Notes under the pieces: model-generated | What the model saw: the letters and a program-made list of their open reading frames with translations, nothing else | The model's database searches: none | What the model was told of the DNA's origin: nothing | Shown: in pieces, positions 12,660 to 24,713 of the stretch | How positions within the stretch are numbered: position 1 is the first letter of the stretch | Layout: each line of letters begins with the position of its first letter | Source: Quillaja saponaria | Taxonomy: Eukaryota > Streptophyta > Magnoliopsida > Fabales > Quillajaceae | Direction of reading: 5' to 3' | DNA: 64,000 nucleotides | Assembly: GCA_029379385.1 (NCBI GenBank) | Contig: CM055617.1 | Location: 7,502,001 to 7,566,000 of the forward strand | Translations under genes and position numbers: made by a program

Positions 12660-13257
12660 GGCTTAATTACTAGCACTTTCTCAACTAAACACTGAAAAAT
12701 TAAACACACAAAACCCATAAACAAACATTTGGATCTGGATCTTCAATGGAGGGAATCATGTTAGTAAAAAAAAAAAAATAGTCACAAATTTATCTCTTTT
12801 CAATAATTTTTTTGATTAAATATACTCTAAGAAAAAATAATATTGATATGTGTCTTTTTCTTTCCGAACAAAATCTTTTTGAAGAGGATCCAAATCTTTC
12901 AAAATTTCAGAGTACCAATAACTATATATACCTGATTTGGGAAAGAAAAGAAATTGTGCAATGGGAGAAGTTTTCATTATGAGGAAACAAAGAGTAACAA
13001 ATATATTTATAGAAGAGGCAGGTTTACATTTTTTTAATAAATTTGTTTTTGATTAAATGTATTTTGAGAATAGAAAGTATCGATATATATCTTCTTTTTA
13101 TTTTTGGAACAAAATCTCCTAAAAAGAACCCAAATCTTTCAAATTTCAGAGTAACAACTTCGAAAATAGCTATACCTGATTTTGTAAAGAAATTGTGTAC
13201 GTAATGGTGGAGAAGTTTTCAATATGAGGAAACAAAAGAGTACCGAATATATTTATA
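12660..13257 (-). promoter_or_regulatory. Cupin A leader and duplicated promoter
   Basis: A TATA box (TATAAATA on the minus strand) lies at 13004-13011 and a second at 13250-13257, because about 240 bp of promoter is present twice (about 12785-13028 and 13037-13283). Between the proximal box and the ATG a 5'-leader intron is likely: CAG|GTATAT donor at 12931 and TTTTTCAG acceptor at 12693-12692. The ATG context GCCATGG is strong. Confidence 0.65.
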
Positions 13258-13283
13258 GAAAAGAGGCAAGTTTACATTTTTTT

Positions 13284-14614
13284 TTTTAGTGGTGAGGTTG
13301 TGTATATTTTAGTACTTCAACTTTGTGATTATTGTTGTGTACCGTAAGTTCTTTACTGTCAAATAATTGTACATTAATTAAGTATGTTTTTCAATTTAAT
13401 ACTTTCCAAACGTCACATTCTTTATTATTATTATTTTTTCAATCTTCTTCCTATCAATATTCAATTTCATCTACATAGCATTTTTTAAATTTTAATTTTC
13501 TTGAATTTTCATTCTACAAGGTTTTTCTTTTAGAAAATTAAAATTCAATGAAAAGGTAGGAATTATATCATTGTGTGTGTATATATTATGTCTATATAAT
13601 ATTAGAAATTGAAGTTTCAGACAAACAATTAATATATTTGGTCCTGTCAAAATTAAATATTTAATTCACTCGAATCAAAATTTAATATTTCAGGCAATTT
13701 GCAACTCGTATTAAATATAACTATATTAGATGATTTGTTATATGATCATATCATATTCGAAGATGTTGATTTTGATTATTTTAAATTGTGTCATTTTGAG
13801 GGTTGGAATCTTTTTAAAATCTTTAAAGAATTCTCCCATTATATAGAATGGGATATCAAGTTTGTCTTGCACTTAATTTATTAAAAAAATTACAATCATT
13901 ATCTATTTGTAAATAAAAATAATTGTTAAGAGTATATTTTGTTATAATTCAGTATTGTAATGTATGCTTTAAAATATTAATACATAATTTATAAAGACTT
14001 GATAATTAAAATTTAAAATTTAATGAATATAAATATTTATATATAATTTGCAAAGAAGATTAAATTGTAGAGAAACTTAAACATGACTCTTGACTTTACT
14101 TTCCAAATTCTGTCTTATTCTTCCTAGTCTTTATCTCCCTTTGTCTTTTTTTTCAATTTTTGTCCTTCCTTTAGCCGACCTACGTTTCCATTTCTCTTCC
14201 CCTACTTTCTTCGATGGTTCTAGTCTCTTCCTCTTAGCTCTGACGTGGTGAACTTTTTGTAAACGAGAAACATGAAATGTGCTTGACAAGGATCTTGGTT
14301 AAATGTGCTTGACAGATAGATGAGAAACATGAAGTTTGACCCAAATAAACAAAATATAATCCTAACATGTTAACCTACTAGTACTCTAGTAGCATATAGC
14401 CAAAAGTGCAATTACATTGAAGAACCTAACTCATAATGGCTCAAGTTGAAGTTCAAAACATCTAAATTAGTTACATAAACAGTTATCACATATTTTTAAA
14501 TCACGAGAAAAATTAGACAGTAGAAATGGGTCTAAACAATCTTTGTTTTGTTTTGTTTTTGTTAATGTTATTTTATTTTTGTGAAATATTGTCTTTAATT
14601 ATGAAAACAGAGGT
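13284..14614. other. AT-rich spacer behind cupin A
   Basis: Contains one copy (about 13690-13870) of a sequence triplicated at 31915-32680, and at about 14100-14260 a minus-strand Lys/Arg-rich frame that recurs at 33.5 kb. Near 14376-14400 a short hairpin CTACTAG/CTAGTAG occurs. No gene identified. Confidence 0.4.
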
Positions 14615-15601
14615 ATAAGCTGCAATCATTGTATCCAAGGCCTGCACAGAAAGCAACCCGTATCACTAAAAATAATACTAATAAAAACATAGACTCTAAG
14701 TGCACCGAGAATTTTTTTTTTTCTCCATACGCTCAGCTCCATCTAATAAAAAATAATCCCAAATGAGATTCAATTTTTTATGTTGTGTCCGTATGGTCGT
14801 GTACAGAGCACACACTTTGGCTTCGTACACGTATTATTAGCTAAAATAAGTTCTTTAAATGATTCTTAAATTATAGTAAGCTTAATTACTTTGTAGTTGT
14901 CAGTACAGACAGCATCTGGCCCAGCAATTTTGAGCAACCACAGAATTGTGGTACCACAAGCAAGTCGCCTGCCTTTACTTTTGTGTCCAGCACAAGCTTC
15001 CCATTGATACCCACAATCTCAACCTTCCCATTCCCTTTGGTAATGTAAATTAATTGAACTGCATAGTTTGCAGGGAACATTGGTGACTTAATGGCATTAG
15101 CTTCAAGCTTAATTCTGACAGCACTCAGCCCTGTTTCTCAAATGAAAGCAAATTCTAACTCTGTCACTTTAGTGTCAGACCCACGATTTTCAGTAGCAAA
15201 ATCTGGTCCTGCAGCATCAATGTTATATACCAATTTGCTACTCTTGTCTTTCATTGGATTAAGCATGTGTTTTCCTTCTTCTAGCTTGATGATAAATAAC
15301 CCAGTTTGGCTTTTTGTGAGCTTTTGGACTTCATCTTTGGTCAAATGTAAGATCTGCTAGTGAGCTCAGTAGAGAAACCACCCAACATACCTAGAGCTCC
15401 TGTTTGTAAGTGATTTCACCAGGAATAAGAGCTGTAGAAGTTTCACCGAAAAATACCAAAATGAGTTCTGAATCTCCATTGTTGAACCACCATGAGACTG
15501 TTCCAAGGGGTACTGGTCTGATATCTCCTTCCTTAAGCTTTAACACTTTCTGGTGTGATGAGTCAGGGAGCACCATCCCAACTACACCTTCAGTCCGTGC
15601 A
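14615..15601 (-). pseudogene. Cupin B: dead exon-2 copy
   Basis: Exon 2 of the cupin family is recognisable at about 14885-15596, but it has a premature TGA (15138-15140, replacing the Gly codon of FIGET), frameshifts near 14920-14945 and 15345, and a changed central segment where the YFFLTGA region should be. The splice acceptor AG has become AC at 15597. Exon 3 is missing: only its flanking intron (GCCTGCACAGAAAGCAACCC, near 14640) remains, joined to a short stretch resembling the PPR gene at about 299-320. No exon 1 was found upstream. Not translatable as a cupin. Confidence 0.88.
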
Positions 15602-15605
15602 TTTT

Positions 15606-17270
15606 GAAAATAGATTACAGATGCGCATAACCCAATTAATTAGTAATTACAGGTAACGATTTATTAGTTTGATGCAAATGATGAAAAATAATTTATGTAA
15701 CTCATCAATTACACATCTTCTATTTGTAAAAGTGAAAAATGGGATCAGGGGCTTGCATATTTGTTGCACCAAGCTACTTACTACTCATAGGATATTAACA
15801 TTAACAACTCAAAATTTGCATAATTTCTAATATTGGTGTTATAAACAATATACGTAATCATTGACCCAAGAATATGAGTTATTAGTTTATGAATTATAAA
15901 TTTTCCATTAAATTGAATTTTTCTTATATGACCGTCGTGTTATAAAAAAAATCATTATTTATTCTGTTTGGTACAACTAAACAAATAAGTAATAAATAAC
16001 CAATGAAATATCAAGTTTGTCTATGTTTTTTTGTCATAGCTATTTTCTCTATCTCGTATTTATTACATTTTGGTACAGACGACCCTACCTTGTTATGATG
16101 ACAGGTCATTTTTTTCTTCATTTTGTCACGTTTTAGTGTACAAAGCAAACAAATAGACAAGTCAATTTGTCATACACTTAGTGAATTTAGATATTTTATT
16201 TTGCAGGAGTCAAATTAAAATTAAAATTCATATTAAGTAAAAATTATCAACAAGTTAGAGTCAGTTAAAAAATAATTTATGTGAAGAATACTGAAATATT
16301 ACCAAAGAAAAAAAAGGTAATTTATGTGAAGTTTTCGTTTTATAAAAATTAACAATATATATTATAGAAAACAAATAAATCAGACTTTTTATATATTTTT
16401 TCAGTTTCGTGCCAACTTTATCCATTATTTATAATTTTTATTGGCTACACTCTCTCATTTATTAAGTACTATATACTGCTTATACTTTAAAAAACTTAAC
16501 CAAGTACACGACCATTGAAAAATTAATTGGAAAAAAATTATAACAAATAGAGTATATATATATATATATATACTCTATCATTTGTTAGAAAATATAAAAA
16601 TTATATTTACATGCTACTATATCTTTTTTTTCTTCATGTTTTCTCAGACCAATTTTCACTTTTATTGAAAAAACATGAGTTATTAATTCATACATATAAT
16701 TCTATAAAGTCAAAACTTTTTAAAAATAGAAATATTCTTTTATATCTATCTTATTTTTTAATTAGACATATATCTTATCGTATCTTACTATATATAAAAG
16801 TGGCTTAATAACAAAAAAAAGTTTTGATTTATTTAAATACGCTTATGAATATTTATTATTGCGTAGTTATCTTTAGTTTTTATTTTGTTTTAAATATACA
16901 ACTTTATTTTTTTTTAATTTTTCTCTATTTTAATATAATAGGATTATATTTACTTTAGAATTATTAATTTATTTTTTACTAATTCTTATCAATATTAATA
17001 AATTAATAATTTTTCAATAATTCTATGTTAATAGTAATTATGATTGAATTTCTCTTTTTTTTTTGTTTGTTCAATAAGTACCTAATAATTTAATTATTTT
17101 ATTTTCACAAATTTACGTATTAAAAGAAATATATAATTATAATATTATTATTTTACCTTTTATGAATTTATTTTTTATAAATATTCTTCTATAATTACTT
17201 ATCATGCACATGAGAAAAATGCAATGACAGGTTTTCAGAGAAGGAGAAGATAGATGGTTTATATTCTTCC
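15606..17270. other. AT-rich spacer repeated in all units
   Basis: Very AT-rich DNA, repeated at about 35.6-37.1 kb, 51.0-52.1 kb and partly 56.6-57.2 kb. It includes the TA microsatellite at 16553-16572. At 17190-17255 a degenerate copy of the start of the following conserved block appears, a local tandem duplication found only in unit 1. No gene seen. Confidence 0.5.
16550..16575. repeat. TA dinucleotide microsatellite
   Basis: A (TA)n run bracketed by GAG and CTC, making a perfect palindrome. Related runs of different length occur at about 36462-36490 and 51438-51462. Confidence 0.8.
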
Positions 17271-17515
17271 ATAATTACTAATCATGCACATGAGAAAAGG
17301 ACATGACAGGTTCAGAGAGAAAGAGAAGATAGATGGTGGCTTCAGGGATTGGGTAGGCATGCATGCATTCGAACAAGTTGCCAGGAAGAATACCTTCCAC
17401 CCCTCGAATCCTTATCCTTATTATTGGTCATCAGAGCTCTCTCTCTTACTCTCTTTCTCTATCTCTCTCATTTGGATTTTGATGTATGCTGAGCCTGAGT
17501 GAACACGAATATCAG
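17271..17515 (+). promoter_or_regulatory. Conserved RY-motif block, promoter-like (unit 1)
   Basis: About 245 bp kept almost unchanged in three units while neighbouring spacer drifted. It holds the RY core CATGCATGCAT (about 17358-17368), followed by a CT-rich stretch (CTCTCTCTTACTCTC and more) and the donor-like ATATCAG|GTATACC. RY plus a CT-rich leader resembles a plus-strand plant promoter and 5' leader. RY motifs are known B3-factor (ABI3/FUS3) targets in seed genes. No gene follows it now; the function is inferred. Confidence 0.4.
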
Positions 17516-17838
17516 GTATACCCTACCACTTAATTAGAAAAAAAAAACACACACATAATTTTGTATTGTAATAAATTCTTCGGGGGAATGTAAAGTGGGA
17601 AACAAACAGCTGGCTATAATTCCTAGGACTTATCCCATTTTGGAGAACAACTTTTCTCACAAGAAGATTCCTCATTTCCCATTTGGGTAGGGAACCACCA
17701 ACTCACAAGAATCATCTTCCTTTTTATTTCAAATTGCTAAGTTTTAATTATCCAACTTTCAACTTCTGATAATAAATTTCATTTTTAATATGAAAATTAT
17801 TTTATTATTAAAATAATTAATTATTGTTAATATAGTAA

Positions 17839-18231
17839 TGTGACCTCCAATGAGAGCGTGCCACGTGGCGTTTTCCTTTCACCTGCTAACTTGAACAGTT
17901 CCGGTGGCCCGTGCTACAACTCTCCTACTCCATGTTCCTCAAGAGAGGGATAAGAACAAAAAAAAGGTAAAAAGTCTCTTTCAAGTTACCTCTCCCTTTC
18001 TTACCATTTGTTGAACTCTCCCCCTTCTGACTTACTCATCGGAAGATCTTGGGAGTTCACCCTAAACTCGGCTCCCGTCCTCTATTTTACAGGACACGAG
18101 AACGCTAGGAAGCCAGGTCTCCAGATCGCCAGGTCACCACTATCCCTGTGCAACACTACAGCCACAGAAGGTCATCCAGAAGCTACCCCGAGACCGTTCA
18201 TTCCCGTAACCTGTGCAGGTTCATTTCAACA
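17839..18231. mobile_element. LTR-like insertion, unit 1 only
   Basis: About 390 bp, clearly richer in G+C than its surroundings, starting TGTGACC and ending TTCAACA. It contains CTCGGCTCCCGTCCTC followed by TTTTACAGGA, a pattern seen in the R/U5 part of some plant Ty3-type LTRs. The corresponding site in unit 3 (about 52640) lacks it. No matching target-site duplication was found, so it may be a solo or truncated LTR. A short open frame inside (18008-18235) is not convincing as a gene. Confidence 0.45.
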
Positions 18232-18239
18232 TTAACAAT

Positions 18240-20200
18240 TATATTAATCAATTAATCAGAAATTCAATTTAAAATTTAAAACTTAACTGATTTGGATGGA
18301 ATAACTAAGTAAGTATCAGAAACAAAAGTTTAGATTTATTCATAAGCGATTGGGGAATTTTCCAACGTTAGTAATTTGGAAGTATCCTATTGGAGTTGAT
18401 TGGAGTTTTATTCATTCCATCTTCTTTGTCTTTTATTACTGTTTCATTTTGGTCTCTTTTTGCTTTTAAGCTATGCAAAAGTTAATGACCATATCCTCCC
18501 CCACCTTTTGATTCTTTCTGCCTTCTAGTAATGCAAATTGAACAAACATATAAATAAATAAGTTAGAGCAAAAGAATTGATTTAATAAAATTAAAACAAT
18601 GGACAATAGAAAAAAAAAATATTTTTAAATTTATTGGGAGGCAACATATTTATAGCAACACTTATTAAAAGTACAATAGGACTCTTGTTCATTTAAAGAA
18701 TAAACTAAGATTTATTGGTTTTTTTTAAAAATAAAATAAAAGAGCAAATGAATTTTGGAAGGACTTGAGTTTAGGACCAGCAGTCCAGCACTTCCATCTT
18801 AACCAATTGAACTAAAGTCTAATCGACTTTATTTTAATAGTTTTGAACTTAGAGACAGTAAGTTTGGTTAAGCTATCAAGTTGACAAGCCCAAAGAAAAA
18901 TATATCTTTAAGGTTTATTTAGGAGTTTGTAGAAAAGATGAGAGAGTACCGAAGGAGAGAAGACTTGAAGAAATAACATGACACTTTTTATTTTTCTTAT
19001 TTGCAAGTGTTTATGACAAAAATGTGTAGCGTGTTAGGAAATTATTACAAGATTCAAGTCAAATGATTATGAATAGTCTTGTATGACTATCTAAAGTAGG
19101 CTAATAGAAGGTGTTTTAATGTAGATGAAATTAATAGAGAATCTATCATTATACTATTCCTAAAACATGAAAGTCCAGTGCAAGAAAATAAAGGGCAAGA
19201 GGCTAATAAAGACAAATTAAATAAGTGTTGATTTTTTAACTCCTTATTAACTTTCATAACTATATCTAACTCTCTAATAGCTTCTCCACCTTTTATGCAA
19301 GATTAATTTTTCAATTTGCACAAAAATGAAGTGTCAACAATATCCCTAATCATCTATTTGAATGACGATGAAAATTCACATAGACATTTGCACTTAACTT
19401 CATTTTTTGCATAAAAAGTTCAAAAAGGGATTATCTACAACGCCCTGGTGAATTCGATACATTGCATAAACCTGCTGGCCTCTCGAAGCTTCTAAGGCCA
19501 TTTATTGGGCAGCATCTCATCATCTTCAAAGCATACCGAGAAACAAAATTCGTCTTGCTACAAGTAGACTTGTGAATCTGCATGAAACCTCATGAATTTT
19601 TTTTAACATTTGTGCATTCATTAAAAAAGATGTTTTATACATGAATTTGTCTAATTAATTACTAGCTAAGAGCCTAAGATGAAGAGCAACAAATTTTATT
19701 AATGTTGGTCTATGTATCTATACACGTATTAGCTACCTACACCACCAACAAAGATAAGGACACCCTGATGCTAAAAATAAAAGATAAGGGCGAATATCAT
19801 GAAAAATAATGATAATAAATAATATATTTGGTTAAATATAAAATCCACCGCACCATTGGGCGGTGCACCAAATACTATGGTTTAATTTATTTGATATCAT
19901 TTCACATGTTCCAATATTATTACTTTTCATGCAATTAAATTTTATTAATTAATCTACAAGATGTAGTTTAAGTGATAAAATACTTTTGAATTATTGTAGA
20001 GTCTCTGCAATATCAGAAGTGAACAGCCATTAACCCTAAACAAGAGGAGCTCACTTAAAGAGTGTAGGAATACTCGGGAGAAGTCAATTTTTTTTTATTA
20101 ATTAATATTATTTACTTTAAAATTATGCAAATAAATACTTCTTTCCATTAAAAAAAGGAAGCATATGGCCAATTAATAAGATTTGTTTCATTTCTTTATT
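18240..20200. other. Spacer with unidentified conserved stretches
   Basis: Repeated at about 37.6-39.3 kb. A tRNA-like stretch on the minus strand (about 18755-18835, TTCAATTGGTTAAG) recurs in all units and may be SINE-derived. At 19425-19451 TTATCTACAACGCCCTGGTG recalls the copia sequence at 20242-20262. No gene identified. Confidence 0.4.
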
Positions 20201-20204
20201 TTAT

Positions 20205-21749
20205 GTGTTAGAAAGGTACAAGGCATTGTTGGTGGCAAAGGGTTATCTACAATGCCCTGGTGTTGATTATGAAGTAGTTTTTTCTCTAGTTGTCAGAATT
20301 GAAATTGTTAGATTGGTGATTGCTCTAATTGCTCAGAATTGTAGAAAAATTCACCCAATGGATGTGAAACAAGCTTTCTTGAATGATCCTCTTGATGATG
20401 AAGTCTATGTCAAGCAAGACAAAAAGTGAAGAGAATGTGTATAAGCTGAAAAAAGCTTTATGTGGATTAAAATAGGCACCCAGAGTATGAAATAAGAGAA
20501 TTGATGCATTCTTTCAGAAGAATATTAGATTTGAGAAGTGTTCATGTGAACATGCCTTATATGCAAAAGCCAATAACTCTAATGATATACTTATTGCTTC
20601 TCATTATGTTGATGATTTGATCTTTATAGGTAACAATTTAAGTATAGTTGAAGATTTTAAAAAGGCAATGATGTATGAATTTGAAATGACACACTTAGTA
20701 CTTATGTCCTATTTTCTAGGAATTGAAGTTGTGCAGAACAACAATGGGATTATTACTGTGAATTCCACATATTTCAAAAGCTTAGTTAGAAGTTGAAGGT
20801 GTCTATGTTGCACTAGGTGCGACATGGCCCATGGAGTTTGTATGGCCAGTAAGTTCATGAAAACACCTTGTCTCTCATTTGTAAGTTGCTAAAAGAATCT
20901 TAGGTTACATTAAAGGTACTTACAATCATGGCTTGTTTTATTCATCTAGTAACAACTATGACATTGTAGGATATTCAGAGAGTGATTAGGGAGGTGATCA
21001 AGATGATCGAAAATTTACATCTAGGTATGTTTTCCGATATGGAAAAACATAATTTTCAGGGTGTTCAAAAAAGGAACCTATTGTTGCTTCATCTACATGT
21101 AAAGTTGAATATGTGGTTGCTGCTTTAAGTGCTTATCAAGCAAATTGGTTAAAGAATTAGTTAAGTTAAATTCATGTTCATATTACATAGCCAATGAAGA
21201 TTTATGTAGATAAGTCATTTGCAACTGTTATAGCAAAGCATCCAGTTATTCATGGAAGAAGCAAACACATTGATACCCGTTTTCATTTTCTTAGAGAACA
21301 AGTCAACAATAGTGTGATCAAGCTAGTGCACTACAAGTCAGAAAATCAAGTTGCCGACATTCACACGAAGCCTTTGAAGATTGAATATTTTGTTATGTTA
21401 AAGAAGATGATGGGATGGAAACTCTGAGAGAATTTGGATTAAAAGGATGTTGAATATTAATCCAGATTATTTATTTATAATTATTTCTTTGGATTTATCA
21501 TTGTTATCATTAGGGTTATCTCTAATATTTTAAGATTATCTCTTAGAGTTCTATTTCAATTGATGTTACATTATTTTAGGTTTTATCTTTTAGGGAGTTT
21601 AACTTTATTTCTGATTGTAATTTCATTCCTATAAATAAAGGTTCTCTCAATTGTAAAGTGTGCCCTTTTATAAAGAATAAACTTCTTTATTCTTAATTCT
21701 CTATTCTCTTAAATAATATAATTGTGATGGTTTAAGTTAATAAATGACA
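20205..21749 (+). mobile_element. Ty1/copia pol fragment with 3' LTR remnant (unit 1)
   Basis: Reverse transcriptase and RNase H parts of a Ty1/copia polyprotein. Visible: [47 protein letters not shown] (the YVDD catalytic motif), and the RNase H end HGRSKHIDTRFHFLREQV with ADIHTKPL. Stops and frameshifts interrupt it (for example in place of the Gln of GLKQAP). The 5' LTR, gag, protease and integrase are absent. After the polypurine-like GGATTAAAAGGA, a sequence starting TGTTGAATATT at 21448 and ending AAATGACA at 21749 is a plausible 302-bp 3' LTR. Not autonomous. Confidence 0.85.
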
Positions 21750-22640
21750 GTGTCATTTGTTAACTAGAACCACCATAACTTAATTAGAAATAGAATTGAA
21801 CCGAGTCAAGTGTGGAGATGCATACTCGAGCTAGTTAAAGTTGAGTACACGATAAGAAAATTATATATTAATATATGTTAAAATAAAAAATAAAAAGAAT
21901 TATATAATTATTACATTTAAAAAGTGAAAAATAAGTTATAGTTCCACAATCTTTCAAGCTGGGCATATGAGGTTTGATACTTGTCTTGAATTCTTAGATT
22001 AATTTGGAACTGTAGTTGAGTTTATTTTGTTTCAAGAGTCTAATACAAGCTGAATAATTAGCGAGTTGAACATGAATTGGGCATCAAACTATTCAACTTG
22101 AATTTTTTTTTCCCTCTAAATTTAATGAATTTTTAATCTTAAAGGGGTTGAAATAGTGGCTACGAATGTGTGCTGTCTTCATTAACGTAATGGGTTCGAA
22201 TCTTCTTAGGAGAGTAAAATTTTCATAAATTTCTCTAGTTTAGGCATGGATAACTAATCAAATATGTGTAAATTGACTCGAACACCACTTGATCGCTAAC
22301 CCAAAAAATATATATAAATAAAAAAAGTGATCCTGTAATATATATTTATTATATCTTAGCAATTAATTCAAAGACAATAATTGAAAAAACCTTAGTATAT
22401 AGTTTGAGATTGATTAATAGGTGCATCTTACCAAATCATAAACTGTGTCTAGTGAATATTTTACAAAACATAAAATATGTTATGTTATGTAACATAAAAT
22501 TTAATTGCTAATTGTTGTTAATCAAATAAGGTTCATATTTTATGTTGTTAATTTTATTTTTTTTGTTTCTGTATAGTTTTCATCTTCATTCTGATTTTTT
22601 TTTTTTTCTATCTATATAACATTTTCCTTGTAGATAGTAA
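21750..22640. other. Spacer between copia remnant and orphan exon
   Basis: AT-rich, with an imperfect hairpin at 21727-21778 across the LTR end (TCATTTGTTAACTAGAACCA pairs with the preceding arm). A B-box-like GGTTCGAATCT at about 22194 suggests SINE ancestry. Repeated at 41.3-42.2 kb and 58.9-59.4 kb. Confidence 0.4.
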
Positions 22641-22667
22641 GATTTTGTGTAATATATTTTTTTTTGA

Positions 22668-22940
22668 TAGTGAGGCCATATCTGTGATAGAGTATCTCAG
22701 CCCATTATGTATTTTTGTGATCCGCCAAGAGTTCCGGTTCAAGTATTTCTCAGGGCTCGACCCGTTAATCACGTCAATGGTTAACTGCATCGAAACTAAA
22801 GCCTGTCGGAACTCGGAAGAATAGGGAAAATGAAGAGCTAGCAAACACCGCTCGCCGTCGAACGTGGTCGAAACTGATGTCGTAGCGCTGGTCAAGTCGG
22901 TTGGTTCTACTACCTGACTACTGGTACTGGTACAGTAGGG
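22668..22940 (-). pseudogene. Unidentified exon, head-to-head with CDC48C (copy 1)
   Basis: An open minus-strand stretch reading SVSTTFDGERCLLALHFPYS, then MQLTIDVINGSSPEKYL and NRNSWRITKIHNGLRY. Composition and the copy-to-copy pattern suggest a real former exon. It lies about 110 bp from the CDC48C start in the opposite direction, so it probably was the first coding exon of the divergent neighbour. No in-frame ATG at the 5' side and no clear splice donor were found. I do not recognise the family. Confidence 0.4.
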
Positions 22941-23052
22941 TTTATCTGGGTGACATTCAATTTGTCAGAGGAAGAAGAAGATGGTGAAGGAGAGAAGTAT
23001 ATTAGCTTTGTGTTAATTCGTAGTCGTTGGTACTTAATACAGAATCCGCAAA

Positions 23053-24713
23053 ATGGGGAAGAGGGTTTGGAGGAAGCTGGTCACGCTCGCAAGTAGAAAT
23101 TCTTCTCAATCGGACTGAGTCCTGCAAATGCTGAGGCTGGTGCTCCATTTTATATGATATCGGCTACTGAGGTAGTATCTGGTGTCTCAGGTAGTAACTT
23201 CCGATCTATTGAAGCTCCTGTTTATGCTGTAATTCCGGTCTTTTGCTATATCACCATTCTAAGTGGAATTTTATAGATGCATGAACTCATGAAGTTTTAG
23301 TTGAATGAGCACTGTAATTACCGTTGCTAATTCTGATTATGATTTTATATATGATTTTATTTTCAGTTCTTTTAGATACAGTGAGTGCTTCTCGTCTTGG
23401 TTCCAGACAAAAAAATAAAATAAAAATATGCAATGCCTGTTTTTACTTCACCAAATTGAAATTCAAAACTTCAGATTGTGTACATAAATATGATCTTGGT
23501 GGCTGCATTTAGGTAGGTTCTTCTGGGTGGAATTCTAGGCCCTTGGAGGACTACTGTGCATCAGAAGAAAATATTAGAGATTTTTTTTTTTCCGGGTTTC
23601 ACGAGTATCCACACACAAAGGTGTATGAGCATAATCTCGTTCGGGTTTGCCATCTGTATTTATTGATGAGATCGATGCAACTGCTTCAAAAAAAGAGAAT
23701 TTGCAACTGATTTATAATTTAATTATAATTAAATTATATAATATTAGAATTATGAATAATTTATTTTTATTAGGAAATATTAGTTTCTTTTTATTAAGAT
23801 TTTAGATTTTTTATGTTATTGGATTTATTTTTTATATTAGGACTCTAAATTTATTTTTTATGCTATTAGGATTTTTCAGGAGACTATATATATAATGACC
23901 GTAGTATTATGTTGCAAAGAAGCCTTTACCTTCTATTTGTCCCTCTATCAGTTGGTTTTGCCTCGCGATGACTTGCATGGATGACTATGCAAGGTTGAGA
24001 TTCTGTCTGTGCATACACACAATCTTAAACATGAGGATTCATTTGATCTTCAGAAAATAGCTAGGGCTACATCAGGATTCGTTGAAGCTGATTTGGCAAT
24101 ACTGGCTAACGGCTGGCATGCTTGCAGTGACGAGAATCCTTGATTAAAGGAAGTGTAAATTATCTCGTGATTCTGCAGAAAAGGGGAATCCTGAAGATTG
24201 GTGGAGACAACCATGGTTGCCTGAAGAGATGGATAAGATTGCTATCAAAATGTCTGATTTTGAGGTACTCAAAGGATTCTTAGCATGGTTGATATGCTTA
24301 TACCTATTTGCTAATGTTTGAGATATTGCCATGAATGTTCTATTACGGCCAGTTAGTTTAGTTTTCTATTCTATGATATACATGTAGTTTATATTTTCAT
24401 CATGATAAACTACTTCATCTTGGTGTCCAAGATTGTGAAAGTTGTAGTTTTTTCATATTTATATGCATATTATAACTTTCTTTTATTCTAGACCACAAGA
24501 ACAAAATTCGGGAGGATTGTACATGACCATGAATACAGTGGTAGCTTTACTTCAATTTTCTTTGGGGCATTTTGCAGGAAGGGTGAAAATGGTTCAACCT
24601 TCACTAAAGAAAGAAGGATTCTTTTCCTTTCTTAATGAAAACTGGGAAGATGTTGGAAGGTGTGATAATCTAAGACAGGTTTTTTACCATTACCTTCGTA
24701 GGCACTTTATGAG
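23053..24713 (+). pseudogene. CDC48C: CDC48C/NVL-type AAA-ATPase, truncated front (copy 1)
   Basis: Remnant of the plant NVL-type AAA ATPase (cell division control protein 48 homologue C), a two-AAA-domain unfoldase tied to ribosome biogenesis. Pieces in order: an ATG with a short N-terminal segment (23053 on), fused by an internal deletion to the D1 piece APFYMISATEVVSGVS ending at donor 23190; a D1 Walker B relic (VFIDEIDATASKKENLQ, about 23655-23705); the lid exon near 24000-24264 (QKIARATSGFVEADLA, GNPEDWWRQPWLPEEMDKI); and the linker exon 24577-24713 (VKMVQPSLKKEG). Stops, frameshifts and a 16-bp deletion in the linker exon (loss of IKYPE) are present. D2 is absent: the following intron switches to RLK sequence at 25340. 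Confidence 0.85.

Noticed and set aside
15091..15360. Plus-strand open frames over dead cupins B (and the same at 35030)
   Set aside because: Antisense shadows of cupin exon 2.
17860..17869. GCCACGTGGC as an ABA-responsive element of a seed promoter
   Set aside because: It lies inside a unit-specific LTR-like insertion and far from any intact cupin start, so it cannot explain cupin control in general.
18755..18835. tRNA-like sequence (minus strand, TTCAATTGGTTAAG with a weak B-box-like part), recurring in each unit
   Set aside because: No complete acceptor stem or clean B box, so not a tRNA gene; at most a decayed SINE.
22185..22205. B-box-like GGTTCGAATCT
   Set aside because: No matching A box or cloverleaf around it; not called as an RNA gene.
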